A stretch of 64,000 nt of DNA from Paulinella micropora (lineage: Eukaryota > Cercozoa > Imbricatea > Euglyphida). Numbering within the stretch: position 1 is the first letter of the stretch; every line of letters starts with the position of its first letter. The position numbers were made by a program, and so were the translations under genes. The notes under the pieces are model-generated. The model had not been told where the DNA came from. It saw nothing but the letters and a program-made list of their open reading frames with translations, and did not search any database. Where the stretch lies: positions 75,687 to 139,686 of the forward strand of contig BJOX01000275.1 of NCBI GenBank assembly GCA_009731375.1, written 5' to 3'. Shown here in pieces: positions 37,207-47,958 of this stretch.

Positions 37207-39318
37207 CGCAGAAAAAGTATATACGTATTTGACAAACCGATGAGCTCTGGGACACCGAGCTAGTCGGGGTCTGAGACGGCGTCTGGGTTGGCGTCTGTGA
37301 CGGCGTGTTGGATGGCGTCTGGGACACCGAGCTAGTCGGGGTCTGAGACGGCGTCTGGGTTGGCGTCTGTAACGGCGTGTTGGATGGCGTCTGGGACACC
37401 GAGCTAGTCGGGGTCTGAGACGGCGTCTGGGTTGGCGTCTGTGACGGCGTGCGAGTTGGCGTAGCTGAAGGGCTGAAGTAACAGTTAGCGTTAGTGTCGT
37501 TGATGGTGAGAATGCTGGAACCTAGCAGGAAAGGAAATATGGGCATGCCTTACGTGTGTATGTATGTATGTATGTATGTATGTATGTATGTATGTGTATG
37601 TAACGCTGGAACCTAGCAGGAAAGGAAACGTGGGCATGTCTTACGTATGTATGTATGTATGTATGTATGTATGTATGTGTATGTAACGCTGGAACCTAGC
37701 AGGAAAGGAAATGTGGGCATGTCTTACGTATGTATGTATGTATTGATGTATGTATGTACGTATGTATGTATGTATGTGTGTATGTATGTATGTGTGTGTG
37801 TATGTATGTATGTATGTATGTATGCAAGCATGTATGTATGTGAGTGTATGTGTATGTAAAAAAAGTATGTGTATGTATGTATGTATGTATGTTATGTATG
37901 TTATGTATGTATGTTATGTATGTATGTATGTATGTATGTATATATGTATGTATGTATATATGTATGTGTGTATATATGTATGTATGTATGTATGCATGCA
38001 TCTATGTATGTATGTATGTATGTTATGTACGTATATACATATATATGTGTGAATGTATGTATGTATGTATGTTATGTATGTATGTATGTATGTATGTATG
38101 TATGTATGTACGTACGCATGTATGCATGTACGCATGTATGTATGTACGCATGTATGCATATACGCATGTATGCATGTACGCATGTATGTACATACATACA
38201 TGCATGCATGCATGCATACATACATATTTATGTACATACATACATATATGCATGCATACATACATACATACATACATACATACGTACATATGTATGTATG
38301 TATGTATGTATGCATATATGCATGCATGTATGCATGCATGCATGCATGTATGCATGCATGTATGCATGTATGTATGTACGTACGTATGTATGTATGTATG
38401 TATGTATGTATGTATGTATGTATGTATGTATGTATGACATATGTATGTATGTATGTATGTATGCATGTATGTATGTATGTATGTATGTATGTCTGTATGT
38501 TATGTATGTTATGTATGTATGTATGTATGTATGTATGTATGCATGCATGCATGTATATATGTATGTATGTATGTATGTATTGTATGTCTGTATGTCTGTA
38601 TGTATGTATGTATGTACGCATGTACGCATACGTATGTATGTATGTACGTATGTATGTATGTATGTATGTATATGTATGTATGTATGTACGTAAGTACGTA
38701 CGTATGTATGTATGTATGTATGCATGCATGCATGTATGTATGCATGCATGTATGCATGTATGTATATATGTATGTATGTATAACATATGTATGTATGTAT
38801 GTATGTATGTATGCATGCACGCATGCATGCATCGATGCAATACACGCATCAATGCTATGCATGCATGCATGCAATTGCATGCACGCATGCATGCATCATG
38901 AATGGTGTATGTACGTACGTACGTACGTGTACGTACGTATGTATGTATGTATGTATGTATGTATGTATGTATATGTGTATGTATGTGTGTATGTATGTAT
39001 GTATGTATGTATGTACGTATGCGTGCAAGTATGCATGCATATATGTATAAGAAGTGACCATTAATGACGACGATGGCAGTGTCCATGATGATGAGGCTCC
39101 TGCACCACGATATGTACAATCAATTTGTGTAATCAACGACCAGGAACAGCGAATTCATGCAATCGAAGTTCCTTTGAACATAGCTTTATGAGAGCTTGAA
39201 AGGACATGTGTGAGGGTACTGGATCATTGAGTTCGAATTGATTGTCACTGTGTCCGATCCTCCAACGCGCACATCACTATAGAGCTTCGGAGTGTCCCTT
39301 CCGTATGATGCCTGCCAT
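30338..39318 (-). CDS. Mucin-like Ser/Thr/Pro-rich multi-exon gene
   Basis: Exons whose phases agree in series: 39220-39318 (or from 39311), 39059-39099, 37238-37521, 36693-36800, 35488-35694, 35252-35276, 34526-34592, 33175-33245, 31735-31927, 30743-30806 (or to 30755), perhaps 30338-30360. The first two and the start of the third encode a beta-rich stretch (SDTVTINSNSMIQ, IIMDTAIVVIN, GSSILTINDTNANCYFS). Then come TPSQTPTQTPSQTPTSSVSQ repeats and related SISLSSSNTPSQSPSKTPSS sequence, then a Cys-containing module (SPIYCAQFTAPLGATAADLA, TKTCQPTEKFVDGNG, NQYKQECSDPTATI). Probably an extracellular or wall glycoprotein heavily O-glycosylated in the Ser/Thr part. Both ends are unresolved; no family assigned. 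Confidence 0.6.
30438..31735. repeat. (CCATT)n, (CATAA)n, (AAAGT)n, (AAAT)n and (GAAA)n arrays
   Basis: A series of tetra- and pentanucleotide arrays: CCATT near 30438-30481, CATAA at 30580-30730, AGTTC/GGTAA around 30837-30915, AAAGT/AAAGC from 30940 to about 31235, AAAT to 31490, then GAAA/GAAAG to 31725. They fill introns of the minus-strand mucin-like gene around the exon at 30743-30806. Confidence 0.9.
31980..32415. repeat. (AG)n with 264-N gap and poly-G edge
   Basis: AG repeat, ~30 nt of G, gap at 32021-32284, then AG/GGAG repeat. Lies in the intron between the exons at 33175-33245 and 31735-31927. Confidence 0.9.
32448..32735. repeat. Three tandem copies of a ~90-110 bp unit
   Basis: Units starting gtccggcatgaca, with the shared piece ggtcatgcatgcaacacct, begin at about 32452, 32541 and 32661 and end in attgtttt/attctttt-like sequence. 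Non-coding as far as I can see; within an intron of the mucin-like gene. Confidence 0.75.
32738..33170 (-). pseudogene. Two duplicated exon 3' halves in a (GTAT)n array
   Basis: Around 32930-32980 and 33037-33092 the minus strand encodes SFTIGATDDDLKAS and TFTLGATDDDLKAS, each followed by a donor (tcat/GTAAGT and tcat/GTACGT). They match the end of the true exon 33175-33245 (FTAPLGATAADLAAS, tcat/GTAAGT), but neither has an acceptor, so they are exon ends copied with the microsatellite. GTAT units separate the copies. Confidence 0.7.
33275..34085. repeat. (GATA)n and (AGATA)n/(AGATT)n arrays
   Basis: About 800 bp of GATA tetranucleotides with pentanucleotide blocks (AGATT, AGATA, AGATG) and GGTA/GGAC variants, in an intron of the mucin-like gene, next to the SINE tail. 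Confidence 0.92.
34090..34424 (-). mobile_element. tRNA-derived SINE
   Basis: On the minus strand, 34350-34421 is exactly tRNA-sized with pol III boxes in place: A box (TAGCCCAGTGG, 34400-34410) and B box (GTTCGATTCCC, 34359-34369). The acceptor and T stems pair poorly, so it is a tRNA relic rather than a tRNA gene. A unique body follows, with two copies of a ~28 bp unit (caatgaaaatactggt inside), and a (ATT)n tail at 34090-34143. The same trinucleotide lies on the 5' side (34426-34488), as if the element inserted into, or spread with, that repeat. Confidence 0.62.
34426..35250. repeat. (TAA)n, (ATC)n and (GATAT/GCGAC)n arrays
   Basis: TAA at 34430-34488, ATC/ACC at 34722-34915, then pentanucleotide arrays (GATAT, GACAT, GCGAC, GATGCTAT types) at 34965-35250. 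Between them at 34526-34592 is one exon of the minus-strand gene. The poly-His/poly-Met frames here are repeat translation. Confidence 0.88.
35755..35935. repeat. ~34 bp tandem repeat, five copies
   Basis: The unit ggaggggacatattggca(g/a)tagtgaggtaat repeats about five times after a (CA)n run, in an intron of the mucin-like gene. Point differences only. Confidence 0.85.
36221..36710. repeat. Tandem duplication, 247 bp unit
   Basis: Two copies starting at 36221 and 36468 (cacacataca, then acaattcatacgtactgctt and a CACAT-rich part). The left copy carries the last ~18 bases of the exon at 36693-36800 (sense strand), but its donor is changed from GTATGG to GCATGG. Confidence 0.85.
37490..37745. 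repeat. Three copies of an exon-start/acceptor unit
   Basis: The segment gctggaacctagcaggaaaggaaa...gggcatg...ttacg occurs at about 37513, 37603 and 37687, separated by GTAT units. On the minus strand each gives tttcctgctag/GTTCCAGC, the acceptor and first bases of the true exon ending at 37521. Only the left copy leads into the long coding exon; the other two are decoys upstream of it. Confidence 0.85.
37735..39045. repeat. (GTAT)n / (GCAT)n array
   Basis: About 1.3 kb of GTAT with GCAT, GTAC and TGTG variants, part of it in the inverse register CATA at 38190-38285, so internal pairing is possible. Intron between the exons at 39059-39099 and 37238-37521. Confidence 0.93.
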
Positions 39319-39504
39319 CTACAAGGTGCCCACAAAAAGAAATCAACATACACCGGAGTCTCACCGGGCCTCAATCCTAATATCCATATTTGCAGTGAAA
39401 GGCTCTTGATTCACACACACACGCACACACGCACGCAAACGAACGCACACACGCACGCAAACGACGAAATGCCGTGTCTTTCTGTCACACCAAGGATGAG
39501 GAAA

Positions 39505-39515
39505 GTCGTGCTCAT

Positions 39516-39552
<37 letters not shown>

Positions 39553-39561
39553 ACAAACAAA

Positions 39562-39624
<63 letters not shown>

Positions 39625-40292
39625 NNNNNNNNNNTTCGTCTCTTTCTAATTAAACCTTGCTTACTGTAATTTTTTTTTTAAATGAACCTTGCTTACTGTA
39701 AATATATATATAAGAGCTTTCTGTTGAACCTTAGTTCCAGATTTCCTTATGAGCTGGTACTGTCGTTCCTTGGAAACAGAATTCTTTTGAATTAAGCTCT
39801 TCTTTATTTTTCTTTGGTCTCTTTCTCATTAAACCTTGGTTACTGTAAAAAAAAAAAACAATTAAAAAAAAAGTGTACTGTTGTTCCTTGGAACCAGAAT
39901 TCTTTTGAAGTAGGCTCTTCTTTTTTTTCTATCGTCTCTTTCTCATTAAACCTTGCTTACTGTTAATAAAATATATATATATATATATATATAAACTGCT
40001 AAAAAAAAATCTCATTAAACCTCTTCTTTTTTTCTATCGTCTCTTTTCTCATTTTCTCATTAAACCTTGCTTACTGTAATAAAAATAAAAAAGCGTGTAC
40101 TGTTGTTCTTTGGAACCAGAATTCTTTTGAATCAGGCTCTTCTTTTTTCTATCGTCTCTTTCTCATTAAACCTTGCTTACTGTAAATTTTTTTTAAAAAA
40201 AAAATCTGTATTAAAAAAATCTCATTACACCTTGCTTACTGCAAAAAAAAATCTATCTACCTTGCTTACTGTANNNNNNNNNNNNNNNNATT

Positions 40293-40365
<73 letters not shown>

Positions 40366-40370
40366 TTTTT
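39505..40370. repeat. AT-rich repeat family with poly-A runs and gaps
   Basis: (CAA)n and poly-A to the gap at 39625-39634, then repeated copies of ctctttctcattaaaccttgcttactgta and of ttggaaccagaattcttttgaa in tandem, with poly-A/T insertions and a gap at 40274-40289. No gene seen. Confidence 0.8.
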
Positions 40371-40585
40371 TGTTTTTGTTTCTTTTTGTTTCTTTTGTTT
40401 GTTTGTTTCTTTTGCTTCTCTTGTTTTTTTGTCCCTACTCTTTTTTTGTTTTTTTGCTTTTTTTCTTCTTTCCCTGTTTTTTGTTTCTCCGTTTTCTTTT
40501 CTTTTCCTAGATTTTCTTTACCTTTTTCTTCCTTTCTTTCCTTCTATCTTTTTTCTTTTTCTTTTCCCTTCCATATTATTCTCCA

Positions 40586-40788
40586 GGAGCTTTCTGTTGA
40601 ACCTTAGTTCCAGATTTCCTTATGAGCTTGTACTGCTGTTCCTTGGAACCAGAATTCCTTTGAATTAGGCTCTTCTTTTTTTCTATGAGCTTGTACTGCT
40701 GTTCCTTGGAACCAGAATTCTTTTGAATTAGGCTCTTCTTTTTTTTCTATCGTCTCTTTCTCATTAAACCTTGCTTACTGTAATAAAA

Positions 40789-40823
<35 letters not shown>

Positions 40824-40934
40824 AAATAAAAAAAAATTCTCATTAGTCACAAAGGCGATCATTGTGTCACATACAAACCAAAACAAACATGTCAACGATG
40901 AAGCCAAGTGTGCTCGTGAATCACAAACACACAA

Positions 40935-40965
<31 letters not shown>

Positions 40966-41749
40966 ACACCCAAACAACAAAGGCGCAATAGAGCGCGAAG
41001 CGGACATTTGCCATGCAAACGAAAGCAAACGAAAGCATCAGTGCACAATTACTTTGTTTCATCTTCCCAAGCACCATTGCCGGTTTGCGTCCAGTTGAGA
41101 TCTTCGCAACGCGCCCAAACAGAAGTGGTGAAAGCAGCGAAGACGAAGGTGATCATGGAACTGCCAGTATACTGTACGGGTTGCAACGAAAAGGTTTTAT
41201 TTTTCCACTCTTTCCTGCACTGATGCATTTTTCACCTTTATCAAACAACTAGTTTTCTAGAAAATTTTGTCTCGGGCCGGTCAGACTATGATTTAGGTAG
41301 AACATAAACGCAAAATGCCGTGCTAACCCACCGATCACACAAGTCACACAGCAAATGATACTCGTGCAAAATCTTAGCGATATTACGGCATATTTGCAAC
41401 ACAGAGGAAGTAACGGCTGGTTGGCAAAGAAATCGGTTGTTTGCCGTGTCATGTGCTTTGTCTCTGTTAGCACTATTGAACATGTGGAAGGTCTCTCTGG
41501 GGAAAGTTTTCTACTTTTTAGAGGTTTCAAGCTACAGTTTCAAAAAGAAGAAGAAAGCTTGATGCCCAGAAACTGAGATTTTTTTTTTAATTTTTTTTTT
41601 AAAAATACAGTAAGCAAGGTTTAATGAGAAAAAGACGAAAGAAAAATGAAGAAAAGCCTAATTCAAATGAATTCAGGTTCCAAGGAACGACAGTACAAGC
41701 TCATAAGGAAATCTGGAAAACTAAGGTTCAACAGAAGTAAGCTCCTGGA

Positions 41750-41750
<1 letters not shown>
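40586..41750. repeat. Inverted-repeat pair (foldback-like)
   Basis: The left arm, about 40586-40783 (gagctttctgttgaacctta to ccttgcttactgtaa), reappears in reverse complement at about 41608-41750 (acagtaagcaaggtttaatg to cagaagtaagctcctgg). The arms enclose ~820 bp of unrelated sequence. It could be a foldback or MITE-like element, or two independent insertions of the family at 39.6-40.8 kb. Confidence 0.65.
41095..41193 (+). CDS. Candidate exon, function unknown
   Basis: Between an acceptor (tttgcgtccag) and a donor (aaaag/GTTTTA), 99 nt, phase 1 to phase 1, encoding EIFATRPNRSGESSEDEG and a short hydrophobic end. Composition is ordinary and it sits between the inverted-repeat arms. A second open stretch at 41355-41576 has no clear splice signals. 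No family recognised. Confidence 0.3.
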
Positions 41751-41786
<36 letters not shown>

Positions 41787-41849
41787 CTNNNNNNNNNNTT
41801 TGTGGAGAGCTCTGCTCTGTGAGAGAGGTGTTCAACAGTTTTGTTGGCA

Positions 41850-42755
<906 letters not shown>

Positions 42756-42920
42756 GAATCGGTTATAGAAAGGCTGCAAAAAATTAATAAAATATAGATA
42801 TATACTATGTTTCCGGTTATTCACACTAGTAACAGTTATTTATTTATTTATTTTTATTTTTATTTTAATTCAAAGTGTAGTTTTTGTGTAAAATTAAGTG
42901 TAATAAACTGCAAAGGGGCC

Positions 42921-43005
42921 CCCTACGCCAACCCCGCGCTGCCGACCCCGCCTCGCTGCGCGACAGCGCGGCGAGGCGGAGTCGGCAGCGCGAGGTTTGG
43001 CGTAG

Positions 43006-43006
<1 letters not shown>
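42921..43006. other. GC-rich near-perfect hairpin
   Basis: Left arm starts ctacgccaaccccgcgctgc; right arm ends cgcgaggtttggcgtag. The arms, ~38-40 nt each, are reverse complements apart from about three mismatches and a one- or two-base indel, with a loop of a few bases. Flanked by AT-rich sequence on the left and poly-C with a gap (43051-43102) on the right. Could be a foldback element end, a structured RNA, or an assembly artefact. Confidence 0.75.
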
Positions 43007-43050
<44 letters not shown>

Positions 43051-43538
43051 NNNNNNNNNNNNNNNNNNNNNNNNNNNNNNNNNNNNNNNNNNNNNNNNNN
43101 NNTTGGGGGTGGGGCCCCCCCCCCCCCCCCCACACACCCCCTCACTGCTTCAGGTACACATGCCCTGCGGGCCAAAACACCTCTTTAACTAAATCTATCA
43201 CACGCCGGACCCGAATTTTTTTTTTTTTTTTTTTGCTGTTCCATTGGTATATGGTACAAGTTAAAAAAATTGAAAAATGTTGTGAGCTCTGCTCTGTGAG
43301 AGAGGTGTTCAACAGTTTTGTTGGCAAAAAGATATACATAGATATTTTGGGGGTAAAATATCCCCCGTCTTCTTCCACCTTGCGAAAAAAAAAAGGTCGA
43401 AAAAAAAAATAATAATCAAGGTTTGATGTTTGACGCCTTGAAACTGTGTGGATCGTTTCCTGTGGCACTGTTTGCTGTCTTTTTAAATAAATCCCTTCAC
43501 ACAGTCCATGTCTCTCTGTCTCTCTGTCTGTCTCTGTC

Positions 43539-43585
<47 letters not shown>

Positions 43586-43740
43586 GTGTCTCTCTCTCTC
43601 TCTGTATATGTGTTTGTGTGTGTTGTGGGGGTGGGTAAATACTACCCCCCCACGTAAATATAATTTTCCGTATTCTATCATACCAATCTACTCCTTTAGA
43701 AGTTCCCGGTGTTCGTTTTTAAATCCCCGCGACTTCGCCT

Positions 43741-45249
43741 ATGCCCGTGCTACATTTAAGCAAGTCGCGTCACTCTCCGCCCTCTTCCTCTAAATCTTTC
43801 ATCCCCAGCTCCCCTGCTCGCAGTCTCGACGATGATGACGTTCCCACGAGTGAATATGCAGCATCTTTTTACGTAGTGCACGACCCGCATGCAGTCAAGC
43901 TGTGCGCAGACGTGCTAACTATGTTGGAGCAGCTCAAAACGCTGGCGGAAGGCCGAGACGATTCAGTGACCCGCTTCGCAGAGGAGAAGCCCGGCGCTGA
44001 CATTTACGAGCTAACGCTTGACCGTGTGCGAGGCAGCTTGTCAGTCAAGTGTGTACAAGAGATCGCGGAGGGCCTGGACGCTGCGGCTAGAGAAGCGAGA
44101 GAGAGATTGGCCCACGAGATCGCCAAGCGGAAACAAGACATTGCAGGACTGGAGAAGGAAGGCGATGTCTTGTTGTTGAAGATCCAGCAAAGCAAAGGGG
44201 AAGGAATGGAACTAGTCCTGCAGCAGCTGGGAAGTGTCCATGCTATGATTGGCAGGCACAAAGAAATCCTTAAGGAGCTGGAGAGCAAGAGCGAAGTGGA
44301 AGCGAAGGTGAAGGTGCAACGGGTCAGCACCTGCGTGGAGCTGACGAAGGAGACCTCGATCCCGGAGCAGGAGGTGCGCTTGGTGCCCACGCGTGATGCA
44401 GGCATCTACGTTCTGGGCGGTACCCCTGACCAAAGTGCAGTGCTGTCCAGCGTGGAAAGGTACGACGTGGTGCGAAATAAGTGGGAGGCAGTGGAGCCCA
44501 TGAACAACAAGCGATCCGGCGCCGGGAGCGCTGTGTTGGGTGGCAAGATCTTCGCGGTCGGCGGGTGGGGCGGAAAATCACTTAACTCGGTGGAGTGCTT
44601 CAGCCCAAAGAGCGGACGCTGGGAAGAGATCGCTCCTTTGGCAACTGCTCGACAAGGCTGTACGGTGGCTGCATTATATGGCAGGCTGTTCGTGGCCGGC
44701 GGTCACGATGGCCAAGCTTTCCTCTCTTCGGCTATCAGCTTTGACGCCGAAGCTAATGAACACACAGAATTGGCTCCGATGATCAACCGTCGCTGCTACG
44801 CTGCAGGAGCCGTATTGGATGGCTATTTCTTCGCGATGGGAGGCCGAGATGGTGAAGAGCGTTTGAGAACGGTGGAGAGATACGATCCGGCAAGCAACGT
44901 ATGGGAACTGGTGGCAAGCATGAACAGCAAAAGATCTGGCTGCGCGGCAGCGGTTTGCAACGGGTACCTGTTCGCTTTTGGAGGCTCTGATTCAGAGGGC
45001 TCACACTTGTCTTCGATGGAGCGCTTCGACCCCAAGCTGAACAAGTGGGAGGAGGTAGCGCCTATGCAATCCAAGCGAAGCTGTCCCGCTGCAGCTGTTG
45101 TGGACGGGTGTATTTACGCCATTGGTGGTTTCCTCGACACTACCTACTTGTCTTCGGTGGAGCGATACGATCCTGACACCAATAGCTGGGAATACGCGGC
45201 GCCGATGTCGACCGTACGTTTCAAGCCTACTGCGGCGGTGGCAGTCTAG
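43741..45249 (+). CDS. Kelch-repeat protein with N-terminal coiled coil
   Basis: An uninterrupted 502-residue frame from ATG to TAG. The N-terminal ~100 residues have no named domain. Residues ~105-195 are helical and charged (AAAREARERLAHEIAKRKQD, HKEILKELESKSEVEAKVKV), fitting a coiled coil. From residue 221 six kelch repeats run to the end, each with a double-Gly box (GIYVLGG, KIFAVGG, RLFVAGG, YFFAMGG, YLFAFGG, CIYAIGG) and the following VERYDPxxNxWE strand, giving a closed six-bladed propeller. There is no BTB or F-box, so an adaptor role in ubiquitination is not supported; kelch propellers generally bind proteins. No introns and few repeats, unlike its neighbours. Confidence 0.93.
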   Translation: MPVLHLSKSRHSPPSSSKSFIPSSPARSLDDDDVPTSEYAASFYVVHDPHAVKLCADVLTMLEQLKTLAEGRDDSVTRFAEEKPGADIYELTLDRVRGSLSVKCVQEIAEGLDAAAREARERLAHEIAKRKQDIAGLEKEGDVLLLKIQQSKGEGMELVLQQLGSVHAMIGRHKEILKELESKSEVEAKVKVQRVSTCVELTKETSIPEQEVRLVPTRDAGIYVLGGTPDQSAVLSSVERYDVVRNKWEAVEPMNNKRSGAGSAVLGGKIFAVGGWGGKSLNSVECFSPKSGRWEEIAPLATARQGCTVAALYGRLFVAGGHDGQAFLSSAISFDAEANEHTELAPMINRRCYAAGAVLDGYFFAMGGRDGEERLRTVERYDPASNVWELVASMNSKRSGCAAAVCNGYLFAFGGSDSEGSHLSSMERFDPKLNKWEEVAPMQSKRSCPAAAVVDGCIYAIGGFLDTTYLSSVERYDPDTNSWEYAAPMSTVRFKPTAAVAV

Positions 45250-46604
45250 CTTTCCTTTCAAGCTGCTCTCCAAGGCCAGATATTCATGAACAGGCCTAGA
45301 GTTCCCCTGGCCTGCGACGATTCTCAAAGGACCATTGTTTCGACATAAGCAGACTACCAAACTCTGGTAGTAACATAATAGCTGGACCAATGCCATAGCC
45401 AAGTCTTGTGCTCAGAATGACAAAGTAATTGGGCACAATCCGAGGTCCCATACTAGGGTTTTTGATAGGGATAGTGTGCCGTGGTGAGTGCTGGGTCTTT
45501 TTGGTGGTCCTTTTGACATCGCCCAGTTTCTTGCACCGCTGCTCGAAATCTTATCGAATGCTACGATGGAAGCTCGAGATTGCGCTCCTATTACTTTGAC
45601 ACTATGTGCTGGGTCTTTCTTGATGCTCCTTTTGACGTCCATTTTTTAACTGTCCACGACATGGCCTAGCGTGCTCTGCTTATGTTTGCCCCTCCTCGTT
45701 GTTGTTGTTGTTGTTGGTTTTCACAATGAAGCATGCTATTTTCTTTTTCAAACATGGTCCTTTCTTTTTTCTTCGCCTGACGAACGAATGAAGGTAAGGA
45801 CATTTTGGTGGTTCAGTTGAATAGTGTCTATCTTAGCTGTGATATTGACGCCTTTTAGAGAATAGATGCTCATAACAGAGTGGTCGGCAAGGCACTAGAA
45901 AATAAGCGTGTGTTAAATGCTTGGTACTGAGTATTGTAGTTACACAGTATGCATCATGTGAAGTTGTGGGCTTGTTTCTCGCTGAATTGGAACTATTATC
46001 ATTCAATAACAAATAGTACTATGATTTAGTAACTTACGAAGACTTTCGCAACAGGTCAGATCTAGGAACAAGTTTAGAAAAAAAATAACGTTCAATCAGT
46101 AGTAACTTTCGAAAATATTTTAGTTATTAGGAACTTGAAGTTGTGATAGTAGTTTCCCAAAAAAAAATTCAAGAAACTGAATTTCAATTATTCAAGTTTT
46201 ATAATAATTCAAGTGAAGTTCCAAAAACTTTCAATAAATTTTCAAAGTTTCGAAAATTTTCACCGTCCGGGCCTTGAATTGAGAGTTAAGTTCGTAACTT
46301 GAAGAAATCAATTGAGTTTTGCAAAACTTGAACACACCGTCACGAGTCCACCGTTGATGAGGCTTAGTTGAATAACCGGCTTTATCTTTGTCGGCCGGCC
46401 CTCACATTACATAGTGGCTTGTCGGCTTGTCGTTATTACTATCTGATTAATAATATAATATTCAACAAAACTCAAGTTTGGTCTTATGACTATTGATATT
46501 ACTGAAATACCGGTATTGTACTTGATCCGTGCCTGCCCCTCTACCGTTGTGGTCACTCTAGTATTAATACAACTTAGCCTACTAGAATAAAACTTGAATT
46601 TTAA
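45250..46604. other. Intergenic, no gene seen
   Basis: 3' flank of the kelch gene, a short (GTT)n near 45700, then AT-rich sequence with recurring cttgaa/ttcaag motifs as in 51080-51400. No convincing frame or RNA. Confidence 0.5.
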
Positions 46605-46847
46605 TGTTAGAATAATATATCGAATTGTATTAAATGTATTAATCTGGAACTCTCGCCACTGTCACGCAGTTTGCAGTAACAGAACTTTAATAGAGAACAC
46701 TGAGGAAAGGCGTGAAGCGGCGCAGAGCGCAACTTGAGTAACATGACTGGCCGCCGCCGGATCTAAGTAATGGCTCTAACGACACCGTTACTCAGATACG
46801 GCCGGCCGGGTAACTAACTATTATTAATATTAATTATTAGTTCCAAC
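46605..46847 (+). repeat. 5' LTR of the gag-only element
   Basis: Shares cgcagtttgcagtaacagaa, ctttaatagagaac and cggccggccgggtaactaac with 50801-51076. A ~1.1 kb leader follows before the gag start. The primer binding site is not clear (cctggaacaaag at 46856-46867 is the nearest TGG). Confidence 0.78.
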
Positions 46848-47958
46848 CGACCCCCCCTGGAACAAAGTAAATTATGAAAATTACTGCAGGTCCTACTGAT
46901 ATATGTTACGAGTCGGACCACTATTGTAGGCATCACCCCCCGGATAGCCGGTACTTGAAAAAGTACCTTTTCCTGGTGACAGGTGCACCAGCTTGTTTTT
47001 AAGTATTATTTGTCCGGATTGGACCTGATGCCATTTTATTCCTGGTCTGTTGCCGTTTTCCTTTTTGGCTTCACTGAGCTAATATAACGAGACATCATTC
47101 TCATCTTTTGAGGACTGTGTTTGGTTGTATTACCGACTTTTTACGAGCTATCGTTGGGGGCATTACATTTGGAGTCCACATCACTAGGGTGATTTCTTTC
47201 TGCTTTGCCACACAGGCAACAGAGTGAATTTTCACTGACCTGTCTCACACGGGGACGTCAGACGAAAACAAATACTCCAACACAGCTCCCTCATAACTCT
47301 TTCACAAAACAAATAATTTGATTGGTCTCAAGCAGGTGTCTCGTACCCTCTAGCCCAATCCATATCTGTGTGCTCACAAGGAGACATCAGATACAAACTC
47401 TCTGTCGTTCTTGCTGTTCTCACACAGAGACCAAGAAGAAGGAGGTGGACAGAAGAGTGAAGGAACACACACAAAACACAAACAAGCATAGGGACAGGAG
47501 CACAACAACACTCTACCCTTCTAGTGTGTGCATTTATCGGCATCTCACACATACGCCAGAGTATTTTTGCAACTCTCTGATCGTTTTCTAAAGGTAGGTC
47601 TGAGAACCTATCCGACCGACTGTCGACTTCTCAAGGAGAGCTTTTCTAGCTTCTCTATTACTATCTGTGTGTAGGTCCAAGTGCCTCATACTAGATACAA
47701 TATAGAAAAGAAGGAGGAGAAAGTAATCTGAGTAAGGAGAACAAGAAATCGGAGAAAGAAAAGTCTCAACGACTATTTTTCTCAAACAAAAACAAACATA
47801 CAAACAGTGTTTCATAGAGGACAGGGAATCTCACTCTACCCTCTCTATTAGTTTCTCTCTTCACTAGTCAATCGACTGAAGGAGGAACAGAACACAAACG
47901 AACAAAAACCAAACATAGGAGCTGACACTGTCATCCTGTTAATTACTACTACGACATC

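Noticed and set aside
37844-39119. Long C-M-Y-V and Y-I-H-T frames on both strands
   Set aside because: Both strands are open because GTAT has no stop in several frames; no protein-like composition apart from the small exon at 39059-39099.
47322-47591. 89-residue plus frame before the gag-like gene
   Set aside because: Lies in the leader of the LTR element, has no motif, and ordinary stop spacing.
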